Program-made: the position numbers and the translations under genes
Notes under the pieces: generated by a model
What the model was told of the DNA's origin: nothing
The model's database searches: none
The model's input: only the letters and a program-made list of their open reading frames with translations
From: an uncultured Colwellia sp.
GTDB taxonomy: Bacteria; Pseudomonadota; Gammaproteobacteria; Enterobacterales; Alteromonadaceae
Direction of reading: 5' to 3'
DNA length: 64,000 bases
NCBI GenBank assembly: GCA_913058245.1
Contig: CAJXQJ010000008.1
Location: forward strand, 62,001 to 126,000
In this document: positions 29,040 through 38,661 of the stretch, one piece after another
How positions within the stretch are numbered: the stretch's first letter is position 1
Layout: each line of letters begins with the position of its first letter

Positions 29040-29066
29040 AAAGGCAGCCAAATGGCTGCCTTTTTT
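29040..29066 (+). terminator. Terminator of fba
   Basis: AAAGGCAGCC, loop AAAT, GGCTGCC and six T residues: a textbook intrinsic terminator. Confidence 0.92.
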
Positions 29067-29196
29067 ATTACGTTAAACCCAACCCTGTACGTTTTGACAC
29101 AATTGTTAATAAATTAAGCAATTCATTAACAATTTAATGGTATTTAGCCACCTATTCATTATAATTTACCCTTTATATCATTGCCTAGGGAATACA

Positions 29197-30027
29197 ATGG
29201 ATTCTATTCAAAACTGGTTGGTAGACAACCAAACAATGCTTTTAGATTTTGCAATTAAGCTTCTAGTCGCACTAGCTATTATATTTATTGGTAAATTTGT
29301 TGCCAATTTAATTCGTGGCGGTGTTGTTAAAGTGATGCGCCATAAAGGTATGGATGACGCGATCATCTCATTTGTCAGTAGCTTACTTTACGGTATGCTG
29401 TTCTTTATTGTTATTGTTGCAGCCGTTTCTCACTTAGGATTTAACACTTCATCTCTTGTTGCCATTGTTGGTGCTGCTGGTTTAGCAATTGGCTTAGCCT
29501 TACAAGGTTCATTATCAAACTTTGCTTCAGGTGTATTATTAATAATTTTCAAACCATTCAAATCTGGCGACTTCATCGAAGTTTCAGGCGTTTCAGGTAT
29601 TGTTGAAGAAATATTAATATTCTCTACACAATTACGAACTGGCGACAACAAAACGGTCATCATTCCAAATGGCTCAATTACTAGCGGTACTATTACCAAT
29701 TATTCAACTAAACCAACAAGAAGAATAGATTTGGTTATTGGTGTGAGTTATGATGCCGATCTTGCTAAAACAAAAGCAATATTACTTGATTTAGTTAATG
29801 CTGATGAACGTGTACTAAAAGACCAAGCGGTAACAGTTGGCGTTTCAGAACTTGCTGATTGTAGTGTTAATTTCGTGGTAAGACCTTGGGTAAAATCTGC
29901 TGATTACTGGCCAACTTACTTCGATTTATTAGAAAAAATTAAAACTGAATTGGACAACGAAGGAATCGAAATCCCATTCCCACAATTATCTATTCATATG
30001 AATAAAGAGGAAAACAATGAGTCATAA
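29197..30027 (+). CDS. mscS: Small-conductance mechanosensitive channel MscS
   Basis: MscS releases solutes on hypo-osmotic shock. The protein has about 276 residues from MDSIQNWL: three membrane segments (about 20-40, 62-85, 90-110), the pore helix region GAAGLAIGLALQGSLSNFASGV, and a cytoplasmic domain with FKPFKSGDFIEVSGVSG and IIPNGSITSG. The frame is open to 29137, but the ATG at 29197 has AGGGA before it and matches the normal family start. The end overlaps the next gene by 11 bases. Confidence 0.94.
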   Translation: MDSIQNWLVDNQTMLLDFAIKLLVALAIIFIGKFVANLIRGGVVKVMRHKGMDDAIISFVSSLLYGMLFFIVIVAAVSHLGFNTSSLVAIVGAAGLAIGLALQGSLSNFASGVLLIIFKPFKSGDFIEVSGVSGIVEEILIFSTQLRTGDNKTVIIPNGSITSGTITNYSTKPTRRIDLVIGVSYDADLAKTKAILLDLVNADERVLKDQAVTVGVSELADCSVNFVVRPWVKSADYWPTYFDLLEKIKTELDNEGIEIPFPQLSIHMNKEENNES

Positions 30028-30775
30028 GTTAATATCAGCGGCATTATGTTGCGTTTCATTCGTAACAGTTGCTGAAGATGCCAAACCAGCGGAAGAAAAA
30101 TCGCCTTATACTGCTTCGGCTGAATTAGGCATGCTTTTTAAAACTGGCGACACTAAAAGTACTGATATTAAAGCTGGTTTTGATTTAGGCCATGAGTTAG
30201 ATGCTTGGAAGTCAACACTTCAGTTCGATATGTTAGTTAAGAAAACTGAAGACGAAGAAACTGACAACTTAGAAACTAGTGATCAAAAATGGACTATTGT
30301 TGGTCAAACGAATTACACCTTAGATGATAAGAGCCCTAACTATATTTATGGTAACGCTTCATATGAAGATAATCGTTTTGGTGGCTTTGAAAATCAAAGT
30401 TCAATCTCTGCTGGTTGGGGTCGTCGATGGTTTGAAGATGCAAATGCAACATTAGACGCAGATATTGGTCCGGGTTATAAGCGTGATGTATTACGCCCGG
30501 GCGGCGAAACTAAAAACGCCTTCATCATTCAAGCACAAGCTTTGTATAAGCGTAAAATCAATGAACATGTGGAATTTAAGCAATCATTAGTTGCAAAGTA
30601 TTCACCTAAAAGCGGCGAAAACAGCACCTATAAAGCAGAAACATCAATTACCACTAAGTTAATTGAAACCTTACAGCTTAAGTTTAGCTTTGTTGTTGAT
30701 TACAACACTGAAGTTGAAGACGATAAAGAAAATACCAATACAGAAACAGCCATGACCTTAGTTTATAGTTTCTAA
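30017..30775 (+). CDS. DUF481 outer-membrane protein
   Basis: This is a beta-barrel-like protein of the DUF481 / salt-induced outer-membrane protein family. The 252-residue precursor has a signal peptide (about 1-18) and then alternating amphipathic strands, for example YTASAELGMLFKTGDTKSTD and YIYGNASYEDNRFGGFENQS, ending in the aromatic residue Phe (MTLVYSF). AGAGGAAA precedes the ATG, inside the mscS coding end. The overlap suggests translational coupling with mscS and a shared osmotic theme, which is inference. Confidence 0.85.
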   Translation: MSHKLISAALCCVSFVTVAEDAKPAEEKSPYTASAELGMLFKTGDTKSTDIKAGFDLGHELDAWKSTLQFDMLVKKTEDEETDNLETSDQKWTIVGQTNYTLDDKSPNYIYGNASYEDNRFGGFENQSSISAGWGRRWFEDANATLDADIGPGYKRDVLRPGGETKNAFIIQAQALYKRKINEHVEFKQSLVAKYSPKSGENSTYKAETSITTKLIETLQLKFSFVVDYNTEVEDDKENTNTETAMTLVYSF

Positions 30776-30805
30776 ACATAAGCGTCATCCAGCTTATATT
30801 CTACC

Positions 30806-30838
30806 AAAAGCCAGCGCTAATTTAGTGCTGGCTTTTTC
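30806..30838 (+). terminator. Terminator of mscS-DUF481 operon
   Basis: A long stem (AAAAGCCAGCGCTAA against TTTAGTGCTGGCTTTTT, one mismatch) with a T run lies about 30 bases after the stop. Confidence 0.88.
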
Positions 30839-30998
30839 TTATTTTAAATATCCCTAATTCATCTTAGCGCCTCTAAACATCAGTGCTTAAAACAGGTTTT
30901 CGCACTATAAATTTGCTCTTTTACTTCATTTCTAAACCTTTGTTGCTGTTACCTATACAAAAAGTTACAAAATGGTTGCACGAACCACAAATACGATC

Positions 30999-31017
30999 AA
31001 TAATGATAACCATTATC
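30999..31017 (+). promoter_or_regulatory. Fur box before the siderophore receptor
   Basis: AATAATGATAACCATTATC matches the 19-base Fur consensus GATAATGATAATCATTATC at 17 positions. It lies 35 bases before the receptor start, where Fur-iron would block RNA polymerase. Confidence 0.88.
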
Positions 31018-31051
31018 GTTTACAGAAAATAAAGCATTAAAGGACCCCACT

Positions 31052-33187
31052 GTGTTTAACTTTTATCGTACTCCGCTTGCGCTAGCTATTTTATCTACTC
31101 TTAGTACCGCATCTACCTTTGCCAATGAACCAACGAGTGAAGAGAATATTGAAAGAATAGAAGTTTATGGCAAGCTTAGTCATTACTCTGCGACAAAGTC
31201 TGATACACCGATAATGGATGTTGCACGTTCGGTTAGTATTGAAGATCTTTCGCAAATTATTGATAAAGGTGCGCTTACACTTGATGACACTTTTACCTAT
31301 TCTGCTGGCGTAGCAGGACAAACATACGGTTTCGCAACCCGTGGCGATTGGATTAAAGTACGTGGTTTAAATGTTCCTCAGTATCAAGATAGTTTGCAGT
31401 CATTATTTGGTAACTACAACAATACTCGACCAGATATTTTTACTTTGGAACAAGTCGAGATATTAAAGGGCCCAGCATCTGTACTTTACGGCAAAGGATC
31501 ACCAGGTGGTTTAGTTAACGTGGTAAGTAAAACACCAAAATCAGAAGCGGCTCACCAAGTTGTGGTAGAAGCAGGGAACTTCAACAGAAAGCAATTAGCA
31601 ATTGACTCTACTGGCACCATAGGGAGTAATGAAAACTGGCTCTATCGTTTAGTATCGGTTGTGCGAAATAGTGATACTCAAGTAAACCATGTTGAAGATA
31701 AAAGTCGCGTACTTGCCCCTTCTATTACTTGGTTAGCTAGTGATGAAACAGAAGTAACAATGCTGGTAAATTATACCGATACGGAAAGTGATACTGGCGC
31801 GCAATTCTTGCCACTTCAAGGTACTTTATTAGCAGCACCGAATGGCAAAAAAATAGCCAGTGATAGTTATTTAGGTTTACCGAGGTTCAATAAGTATGAC
31901 GCCGAAACGCTTGCTGTTACATTAATGGCGAGCCATGATATTAACGATTATTGGCAACTTTCTGCTAATGCCCGCTATACCGATGCAAGCGCTGATTATC
32001 AGCAAGCTTGGAGTACATTCTTACCTGGTGGCAATCGCTACATTTATAACCCCGATGGTAGTTTATATAAAGATGGCACTGTGCCTCGTACATTTTACCG
32101 AAACGACGCGACGTCTGAGCAAAAAGTTATAGATATACGTTTAATGGGTGAGTTTAATACTGGCGATTTAGAGCACAAAGTGTTGTTTGGTACGCAATAC
32201 CAAGATGTAACAACCGATAGCGCTGGCTATTATGCATATGCACCTGGTTTAGATTTTACTACAGGCTTACCTGATAATACGTTTGGTGATTCATTATGGG
32301 TAAATGTTTTCAATCCTCAATATGTTGATGTTAACGTAGACGCACTTTTAGCACCGTATTACACAGAGAATCCTGAAACTAATTCAAAGGATCTTGGTTT
32401 TTATATTAGTGACCAAATAGATATCGGCTTATGGTCGATCACCTTAGGAGCACGTTTCGACGACAGTGAAAGTGAAACCTCAGGAGATAGCCAGTCCGAT
32501 TCTGAAGTTAGTTTAAGTGCTGGTGTAATTTATAAATTTGAAAATGGTGTATCACCTTACATCAACTATGCTGAGTCATTTGAGCCCGTGATTGGTGATA
32601 ATGGCCAAGGTAAATTACTTAAACCGCAACGCGGCGAACAAATAGAACTTGGTATCAAGTATGTACCAACAGCATTTGAAGGCTTCTACACCATAGCCTG
32701 GTTTGATATCGAACAAACGAACTTATCTGATCCCAATAGTAACCCGCAAGAGTTTCAACAACAAAGTGGTAAAGCCAAAATTAGCGGTATTGAATTTGAA
32801 AGTTTAACAGCTTTTGGAGATTTCAGACTTGAATTAAACGCCTCAAAACTCGATACCGAAAGTGCCGACGGTTACAAGCTTGATAGTGTGCCAGAAAAAC
32901 AGGCATCAGCTTGGTTAAGCTATGAACCAAGCGGTAATTTCGAAGGCTTTAAGTCGGGCTTAGGCCTGCGTTATTCAAGCGAAAGTTTCGACGGCACAGA
33001 TACATACCGTACACCATCTTATACATTAACCGATTTAATGATTGGCTACGAAATTAACCAGTGGGACTTCGCTGTTAACATTCGTAATTTAACCGACAAA
33101 ACATACTATGCAACTTGTCTTGGCCGTGGTGATTGTTTCCCAGGTGAAGAGCGTACAATTGTTGGTCGCGTAAGCTATAACTTCTAA
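31052..33187 (+). CDS. TonB-dependent siderophore receptor
   Basis: This outer-membrane receptor imports a ferric siderophore using TonB energy. The 711-residue precursor has a signal peptide (about 1-24, ending STFA), a TonB-box-like ERIEVYG, a plug domain with IKVRGLNVPQYQD and LEQVEILKGPASVLYGKGSP, and a 22-strand barrel ending in Phe (GRVSYNF). The start is GTG with AAAGGA upstream. Plug motifs are those of the siderophore-type family; the actual ligand cannot be told. It heads an operon under a Fur box. Confidence 0.93.
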   Translation: MFNFYRTPLALAILSTLSTASTFANEPTSEENIERIEVYGKLSHYSATKSDTPIMDVARSVSIEDLSQIIDKGALTLDDTFTYSAGVAGQTYGFATRGDWIKVRGLNVPQYQDSLQSLFGNYNNTRPDIFTLEQVEILKGPASVLYGKGSPGGLVNVVSKTPKSEAAHQVVVEAGNFNRKQLAIDSTGTIGSNENWLYRLVSVVRNSDTQVNHVEDKSRVLAPSITWLASDETEVTMLVNYTDTESDTGAQFLPLQGTLLAAPNGKKIASDSYLGLPRFNKYDAETLAVTLMASHDINDYWQLSANARYTDASADYQQAWSTFLPGGNRYIYNPDGSLYKDGTVPRTFYRNDATSEQKVIDIRLMGEFNTGDLEHKVLFGTQYQDVTTDSAGYYAYAPGLDFTTGLPDNTFGDSLWVNVFNPQYVDVNVDALLAPYYTENPETNSKDLGFYISDQIDIGLWSITLGARFDDSESETSGDSQSDSEVSLSAGVIYKFENGVSPYINYAESFEPVIGDNGQGKLLKPQRGEQIELGIKYVPTAFEGFYTIAWFDIEQTNLSDPNSNPQEFQQQSGKAKISGIEFESLTAFGDFRLELNASKLDTESADGYKLDSVPEKQASAWLSYEPSGNFEGFKSGLGLRYSSESFDGTDTYRTPSYTLTDLMIGYEINQWDFAVNIRNLTDKTYYATCLGRGDCFPGEERTIVGRVSYNF

Positions 33188-33194
33188 CAAGTTA

Positions 33195-33764
33195 ATGACC
33201 GATTTATCGCTCCTTCCTTTTATTGGCGAATTTGCGGCACTGCTACTAAGCAGTGTCGGCATTTTTTTGCTATGGCGAAACTGGCGCCAACCAAAGTCAA
33301 ACAAATGGCAATTGTGTACTTCTTTATTGATACTTATGGGCTCTTGGGCACTTTGCATTAAATTATCGGGTGCTGAATTTGGCAGTATATACTTTCTTTG
33401 TATGTTAAGTTTTCATGCTTGGTTATTAATATTACTGACAAGAAAATCAACACCAAAGCAATTACTACCTCTTCGCAACAATGCTCCTAGCTTGCCATGG
33501 AGCCGCAAGAAAAAAGTAAAACTACTTTACTACAGCTTAGCGTTATTTTTTCTCTGTGGTTTGACCGGCGTACTGGCAACCATGACCTTAGCCCGATTTT
33601 TTATTGATTCTCTCGCCACACAGCTTGCAGTTTCAGCATTAGCATTTCCTGTTTTTTGGGCACTAGCAAGTATTTGGTTATCTACCACGACTAAACTACT
33701 GCGAACTTCAATATTTATGTCAATTGCATGTGTGCTAATGGCGGGAGGCATATTCACGCTTTAG
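33195..33764 (+). CDS. Membrane protein of the iron-uptake operon
   Basis: A 189-residue protein with about five hydrophobic spans (roughly 8-25, 38-55, 60-78, 105-130, 140-160, the last near 168-186). I do not recognise a named domain. It sits seven bases after the receptor stop and before a PepSY-TM protein, an arrangement common for small accessory membrane proteins of siderophore systems. A part in ferric-siderophore reduction or inner-membrane uptake is inferred from position only. Confidence 0.6.
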   Translation: MTDLSLLPFIGEFAALLLSSVGIFLLWRNWRQPKSNKWQLCTSLLILMGSWALCIKLSGAEFGSIYFLCMLSFHAWLLILLTRKSTPKQLLPLRNNAPSLPWSRKKKVKLLYYSLALFFLCGLTGVLATMTLARFFIDSLATQLAVSALAFPVFWALASIWLSTTTKLLRTSIFMSIACVLMAGGIFTL

Positions 33765-33771
33765 CAGTGAA

Positions 33772-35220
33772 TTGATGATCATGAAAAAATTAAATATAAA
33801 AAAAATTATTATTAAGAAAATGTTCGATGCCCACTCAGCTGTGGGCTTAGCTGTTGGTGCCATAATGTACCTAATTTGTTTAACAGGTAGCTTAGCTGTG
33901 TTTTATCCCGAATTTGAACGCTGGGAACAACCTGATGCCGCCGAATATAATAATTTATCACCCGCAAGCATCACACAGGCCTACCAAGAATACTTAACAC
34001 AAGTTATAACACCAGAAAAGTCTGTATATGTTGTTCTGCCTACAGCAGAAGTGCCACGTGCACACTTATCTGACGGTAAACAAGAATGGTGGTTAAATCA
34101 AGACGGTAGCTTAGGTAGTGTCATTAAAAAGCCATGGACAGAAATGCTACAAGAGCTACATATACAGCTGCACTTACCAGAAACTTTTGGTTTAATTGTT
34201 GTCAGTTTCTTTGGTATTTTACTTGCCCATTTAGTCATTTCCGGGGTGCTTACCCATAGTAGAATATTTAAAGACGCATTCACCTTAAATTGGGGTGGCA
34301 CAGGTCAAAAGCAGCAAATTGATCTTCACAATAGGCTGTCTGTTTGGGGCTTACCTTTTCATGCCATGATAGCAATTACCGGTGCGTTTTTTGGTTTAGT
34401 GTCAATTCTTATACTGATTGCAGCGAGTGCCTTTTATGACAATGATAGAGATGCGCTAATTGCCGATATTTACGGAGCAGAGCCAGTCATAACTAATGCT
34501 CCAGCGCTAGATATTGAACGCAGCTTTGCTAATTTAGCCATTGCTGATAGCCAAGCAACACCTATTTATGTCGTCGTGCAAAATATCACAACAAGCAAGC
34601 AATTTGTTGAAATAGCGGCGACACTGCCACAACGACTTATTTATTCAGAAATATATCAATTTCATGCTGATGGTGAATACATTGGCCAGCAAGGTATGGC
34701 TAATGGCCCTATCGGTCGACAAGCTGTTTATTCTGTTTATCGTTTGCACTTCGGCCATTTCGGTAATTTAGCAGTCAAAATTGTTTATTTGGTAATGGGC
34801 CTAGCGTTAACTTATATCAGTGTCTCTGGTATCAATATTTGGCTTAATAAACGAGGAAAAATTGATAATATTAATTACCTTTGGAGCAGCTTTGTTTACG
34901 GAACACCGTTCGCCCTTTCTGCATCTTTAATGACTAGTATATTATTTGATGTTTCAGCACACCAAAGTTTTTGGTTCGCTTTAGTTGCTAGCCTGTTGGT
35001 TGCAGGGCTGCTAAAAAATGTCAGTAAAATTAGCTACAGTTTAGTTATTTGCACTGTAGGAGTATTGCTAATTACGCTAGTCGTTTATGGTATTAATTAC
35101 GGTAAGCTAATATTAATTCCTGCAATTACTACCATCAATATCTGCCTATTACTCTATGTTGCGTTAATGATATTACACAGCCGACAATTGAAGAATGAAC
35201 ATAGAAAAACTATAAACTAA
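33772..35220 (+). CDS. PepSY-associated transmembrane protein
   Basis: The 482-residue protein belongs to the PepSY-TM family, several members of which act in ferric-siderophore reduction or iron release. It has the N-terminal span HSAVGLAVGAIMYLICLTGS with FYPEFERWEQP, the typical LHLPETFG, a second span block GLIVVSFFGILLAHLVISGV, LHNRLSVWGLPFHAMIAITG, and FGHFGNLAVKIVYLVMGLAL. Near its C-terminus are extra membrane spans. Several start codons are possible (TTG 33772, ATG 33775, ATG 33781); none has a good ribosome site, which suggests coupling to the gene before it. Confidence 0.82.
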   Translation: MMIMKKLNIKKIIIKKMFDAHSAVGLAVGAIMYLICLTGSLAVFYPEFERWEQPDAAEYNNLSPASITQAYQEYLTQVITPEKSVYVVLPTAEVPRAHLSDGKQEWWLNQDGSLGSVIKKPWTEMLQELHIQLHLPETFGLIVVSFFGILLAHLVISGVLTHSRIFKDAFTLNWGGTGQKQQIDLHNRLSVWGLPFHAMIAITGAFFGLVSILILIAASAFYDNDRDALIADIYGAEPVITNAPALDIERSFANLAIADSQATPIYVVVQNITTSKQFVEIAATLPQRLIYSEIYQFHADGEYIGQQGMANGPIGRQAVYSVYRLHFGHFGNLAVKIVYLVMGLALTYISVSGINIWLNKRGKIDNINYLWSSFVYGTPFALSASLMTSILFDVSAHQSFWFALVASLLVAGLLKNVSKISYSLVICTVGVLLITLVVYGINYGKLILIPAITTINICLLLYVALMILHSRQLKNEHRKTIN

Positions 35221-35246
35221 AGTTAATTAACAGTATTAATAGTCAT

Positions 35247-35277
35247 AAAAAAGCGCTGTGTAAAACAGCGCTTTTGC
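35247..35277 (+). terminator. Terminator of the iron-uptake operon
   Basis: AAAAGCGCTG / CAGCGCTTTT with loop TGTAAAA, 28 bases after the PepSY-TM stop. The flanking A and T runs would allow action on both strands. Confidence 0.88.
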
Positions 35278-35383
35278 TTCGGTTGGGTTTTCTCGTTACA
35301 TTAGCTCATTGTGCTTGCTAAGCATATTCTTAACATTAATAGTGAGTACTGACATAGATTAAAGCACTCGCTAGCATTTGTTA

Positions 35384-36979
35384 TTAACTAAATTGGTTAG
35401 AAGTATTTTTAGCACCACCAGCCTTTAAAGCATTTTCGCCGGCAAAATATTCCTTATGGTCATCACCAATATCTGAGCCCGACATATTTTGATGCTTAAC
35501 ACAGGCAATACCTTGACGAATTTCTTTACGTTGTACACCTTCTACATAACCTAACATTGCAGCATCACCAAAATATTCTTTCGCTAAATTATCAACAGAT
35601 AATGCCGTTGTATGGTAAGTTGGCAATGTAATTAAATGGTGGAAAATGCCCGCTTCGCGTGATGTGTCAGCTTGGAAGCTACGGATTTTATCATCTGCAC
35701 GAGCTGATAATTCAGAGTCATCATAATCAACATTCATTAGGTCTTCACGAACATAACCTGAAACATCTTCACCAGCTGCAACCATTGCGTCATAGGCTTG
35801 TTGGCGGAAATTAAGGGTCCAGTTAAATGAAGGACTATTGTTATAAACAAGCTTAGCATTTGGTATTACTTTTCGTACGTCATTCATCATTGCTGTAATA
35901 TCAGCAACATTTGGTGTCGCGGTTTCAATCCACAATAAATCTGCACCCGCTTTAATCGCTTCAATACTATCAAAAACACAACGCTCTTCGCCTGTACCAG
36001 TGCGGAATTGATACAAGCCAGAAGGTAAGCGCTTAGGACGAACAAGTTTACCATTACGGTTTAAACAAACATCACCTTCAGCCATATCGGCAACATCAAT
36101 TTCTTCAACATCTAAGAAAGAATTATATTGGTCACCTTGATCACCTGGTTCTTTTACTACTGCAATTTCTTTGGTTAGACCCGCTCCTTCTGAATCAGTA
36201 CGCGCGACAATAATACCGTTATCAATGCCTAATTCTAAAAAGGCATGGCGTAATGCTCGAATTTTTGCATGAAAGTCTGCATGAGGTACTGTTACCTTGC
36301 CGTCTTGGTGTCCACATTGTTTTTCATCTGCAACTTGGTTTTCAATTTGCAACGCACAAGCACCTGCTTCAATCATCTGCTTAGCCATTAAATATGTTGC
36401 TTCTGCGTTACCAAACCCGGCATCGATATCTGCAATGATTGGCACGACATGTGTTTCATAATTATCAATTTGCGATTGAATATCAGCAACGGCTGTTGAA
36501 TCTCCTAATTCATTGGCCTTATCTAACGCTCTGAATAAACCACCTAATTCACGAGCATCGGCTTGGCGAAGGAAGGTATACAACTCTTCTACTAATGAAG
36601 CAACGCTAGTTTTTTCATGCATAGATTGATCAGGTAATGGTCCAAATTCACTACGAAGTGCCGCTACCATCCACCCTGACAAATACAAATACCGACGTTT
36701 TGTGCTGCCAAAATGCTTCTTAATAGAGATCAGCTTTTGTTGGCCAACAAAACCATGCCAGCAACCCAACGACTGCGTATATTTAGTGTTATCGGCATCA
36801 TAAGCCTCCATATCAGCACGCATAATATCAGCAGTATATTGAGCGATATCTAAGCCTGTTTTAAATTTATTTTGGGCTCTCATTCGAGCAACTGACTCAG
36901 GATTAATGGCATCCCAAGAGCTACCAGCTTGTTCTTTTATTGCTTTAACTGCTTCAATTGCACTTTGATAATTAGACAT
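35384..36979 (-). CDS. aceA: Isocitrate lyase
   Basis: This is the first enzyme of the glyoxylate shunt: isocitrate to succinate and glyoxylate. From the ATG at 36979 the protein has 531 residues, the long form also known from Colwellia and Pseudomonas (subgroup 3). Catalytic Cys222 is in KQCGH, with DIDAGFGNAEATY and NNSPSFNWTLNFRQQAYD. The frame is open to 37087, but GGAGAAGG precedes the ATG at 36979 and MSNYQSAIEAV is the usual start. It is divergent from a LysR regulator and close to malate synthase. Confidence 0.96.
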   Translation of the reverse strand: MSNYQSAIEAVKAIKEQAGSSWDAINPESVARMRAQNKFKTGLDIAQYTADIMRADMEAYDADNTKYTQSLGCWHGFVGQQKLISIKKHFGSTKRRYLYLSGWMVAALRSEFGPLPDQSMHEKTSVASLVEELYTFLRQADARELGGLFRALDKANELGDSTAVADIQSQIDNYETHVVPIIADIDAGFGNAEATYLMAKQMIEAGACALQIENQVADEKQCGHQDGKVTVPHADFHAKIRALRHAFLELGIDNGIIVARTDSEGAGLTKEIAVVKEPGDQGDQYNSFLDVEEIDVADMAEGDVCLNRNGKLVRPKRLPSGLYQFRTGTGEERCVFDSIEAIKAGADLLWIETATPNVADITAMMNDVRKVIPNAKLVYNNSPSFNWTLNFRQQAYDAMVAAGEDVSGYVREDLMNVDYDDSELSARADDKIRSFQADTSREAGIFHHLITLPTYHTTALSVDNLAKEYFGDAAMLGYVEGVQRKEIRQGIACVKHQNMSGSDIGDDHKEYFAGENALKAGGAKNTSNQFS

Positions 36980-37320
36980 AACACCTTCTCCGTAGTCTTC
37001 ACTGACTTCTGTTTTAAGTTGGTAATGTAACGAGCACTGTAAGCTGTCACATCGAACTACATAAATACTACTCCGAGGCAGAAACATTTATGAAATATAT
37101 ATTAATTATCACCATCATTCACACAAAAAATATTAGTGTATTATCTCTATACAAACAAACTAATTAATACAACAAATTCAAACAGATAGAAACCTCCTAC
37201 TTTTATATCTCACGAAATCAAGCCAGTGATTTTTTTGCTGGTTTTGCGAAATTTACTTGCTTATCAAGATAAGTCATGACATATATTTAGGTTATGTTTT
37301 TGTTTTAAATTATTAATGAT
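36980..37320. other. Divergent spacer between aceA and the LysR gene
   Basis: A 341-base AT-rich spacer with no gene. It must carry the promoters of aceA and the regulator and probably the binding sites of the LysR protein. I did not find a clear TATAAT/TTGACA pair. Confidence 0.4.
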
Positions 37321-38259
37321 ATGAATATCTCAAAAATCGATTTGAATTTACTTATTTACCTCGATGTTTTACTTCGAGAAAAAAATGTTACTCGTGCAGC
37401 AAGCCAGTTAAACATCACACAGCCGGCAATGAGTAATGGCTTAAAGCGATTAAGAACACTATTTAACGACCCAATATTAGTGCGTACTTCTGACGGTATG
37501 GTGCCAACAGAACGAGCCAGAGCCTTAGCGCCTGCCATTAGAAAAATTCTTTTAGAATTAGAAGAAGCCTTGCAAGGTGAAGAAGAGTTTAATGAGCAAC
37601 ATAGCCAACGTGTTTTTCGTATTATGGCCAGTGATTACGCAGCCTCAACACTGTTACCTAAATTGCTAAAGCGCATTAATCAAATAGCACCAAATGTGAC
37701 TATTGATATCATGACCCCTAGTGATGTTACCTTCCATGATGTTGAAGCGGGTAAAATTGATATGGCGATCAACCGTTTTGACGAACTGCCACAATCCTTT
37801 CATCAAAAAACCATTTGGCGTGACTCATTTTCCTGTTTATTAAGTGCAGATAACCCTGTGGTATCAAAATTTAATCTCAACACTTACTTATCAGCTAAAC
37901 ATGTTTGGGTATCTAAAACTGGCTTTGGTGTTGGTGTTGGCATGGATCCAAAAGATGTTCAAAAGCTTGGTTGGGTTGATGAAGCTCTAGCAAGGCTAGG
38001 GAAAAAGCGTGATATAAAAGTATTCACCCGTAATTACCACGTAGCAATGCAATTAGCTTTTGAAGATGAACTTGTTGCTACTTTACCAACTCGTGCCGCG
38101 CTAATTCATAAAACAGATAGTAACTTCACCATATTGAAACCACCGTTTGATATTCCAGACATTGAACTCAAAATGATTTGGAGTCCATTGCTACATCATG
38201 ATGCCAGTCATATTTGGTTCCGTCAGTTAGTCATTGAAGCAGCGAATGCTGGTCAATAG
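37321..38259 (+). CDS. LysR-family transcriptional regulator
   Basis: A 312-residue LysR regulator: N-terminal winged helix-turn-helix (about 5-65: LLIYLDVLLREKNVTRAASQ, LNITQPAMSNGLKRLRTLF) and a C-terminal effector-binding domain (about 92-305). It is divergent from aceA and lies 19 bases before lrgA on the same strand. LysR regulators beside cidA/lrgA-type pairs are known to respond to acetate or pyruvate metabolism (CidR in Bacillus and Staphylococcus), so control of both lrgAB and the glyoxylate genes is a fair inference. Confidence 0.9.
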   Translation: MNISKIDLNLLIYLDVLLREKNVTRAASQLNITQPAMSNGLKRLRTLFNDPILVRTSDGMVPTERARALAPAIRKILLELEEALQGEEEFNEQHSQRVFRIMASDYAASTLLPKLLKRINQIAPNVTIDIMTPSDVTFHDVEAGKIDMAINRFDELPQSFHQKTIWRDSFSCLLSADNPVVSKFNLNTYLSAKHVWVSKTGFGVGVGMDPKDVQKLGWVDEALARLGKKRDIKVFTRNYHVAMQLAFEDELVATLPTRAALIHKTDSNFTILKPPFDIPDIELKMIWSPLLHHDASHIWFRQLVIEAANAGQ

Positions 38260-38278
38260 TAACTAGATAATATCGGCA

Positions 38279-38647
38279 ATGACACTGCTAAAAAATAATA
38301 TTATTAATGCATTATATAGCGCTTTAGCGCTACTTATTTGTGTTCTGCTTGGGCGTGCTACAGCTTATCTTCTCCCATTGCTACCGAGTAGCCTTTATGG
38401 CTTAATTATTTTTACGCTTGCACTGCATTTTAGGGTGTTTAATGCGGAAAGGATCAAAAGTAGTGTTGTTTGGTCTATCAAACATATGGGAGTATGTTTT
38501 GTACCTGCTGGAGTTGGCATAATCAACCATTTAGATTTAGTAAAACAACACGGCATTGCGATTATACTCATCACATTTTCAACCACTTTTCTACTGCTTA
38601 GTGCGGTAGGCTTTTTATACCAGCAATATGAAAACTCTAAGGAATAG
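38279..38647 (+). CDS. lrgA: LrgA/CidA family membrane protein
   Basis: A 122-residue membrane protein with four spans and the family motif LPSSLYGLIIFTLALHF followed by a segment like FVPAGVGIINHLDLV. LrgA/CidA proteins are holin-like. The LrgAB pair of Bacillus subtilis (PftAB) works as a pyruvate transporter. It follows the LysR gene and precedes lrgB by 14 bases. Confidence 0.85.
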   Translation: MTLLKNNIINALYSALALLICVLLGRATAYLLPLLPSSLYGLIIFTLALHFRVFNAERIKSSVVWSIKHMGVCFVPAGVGIINHLDLVKQHGIAIILITFSTTFLLLSAVGFLYQQYENSKE

Positions 38648-38661
38648 CAATTAGTATTTTC

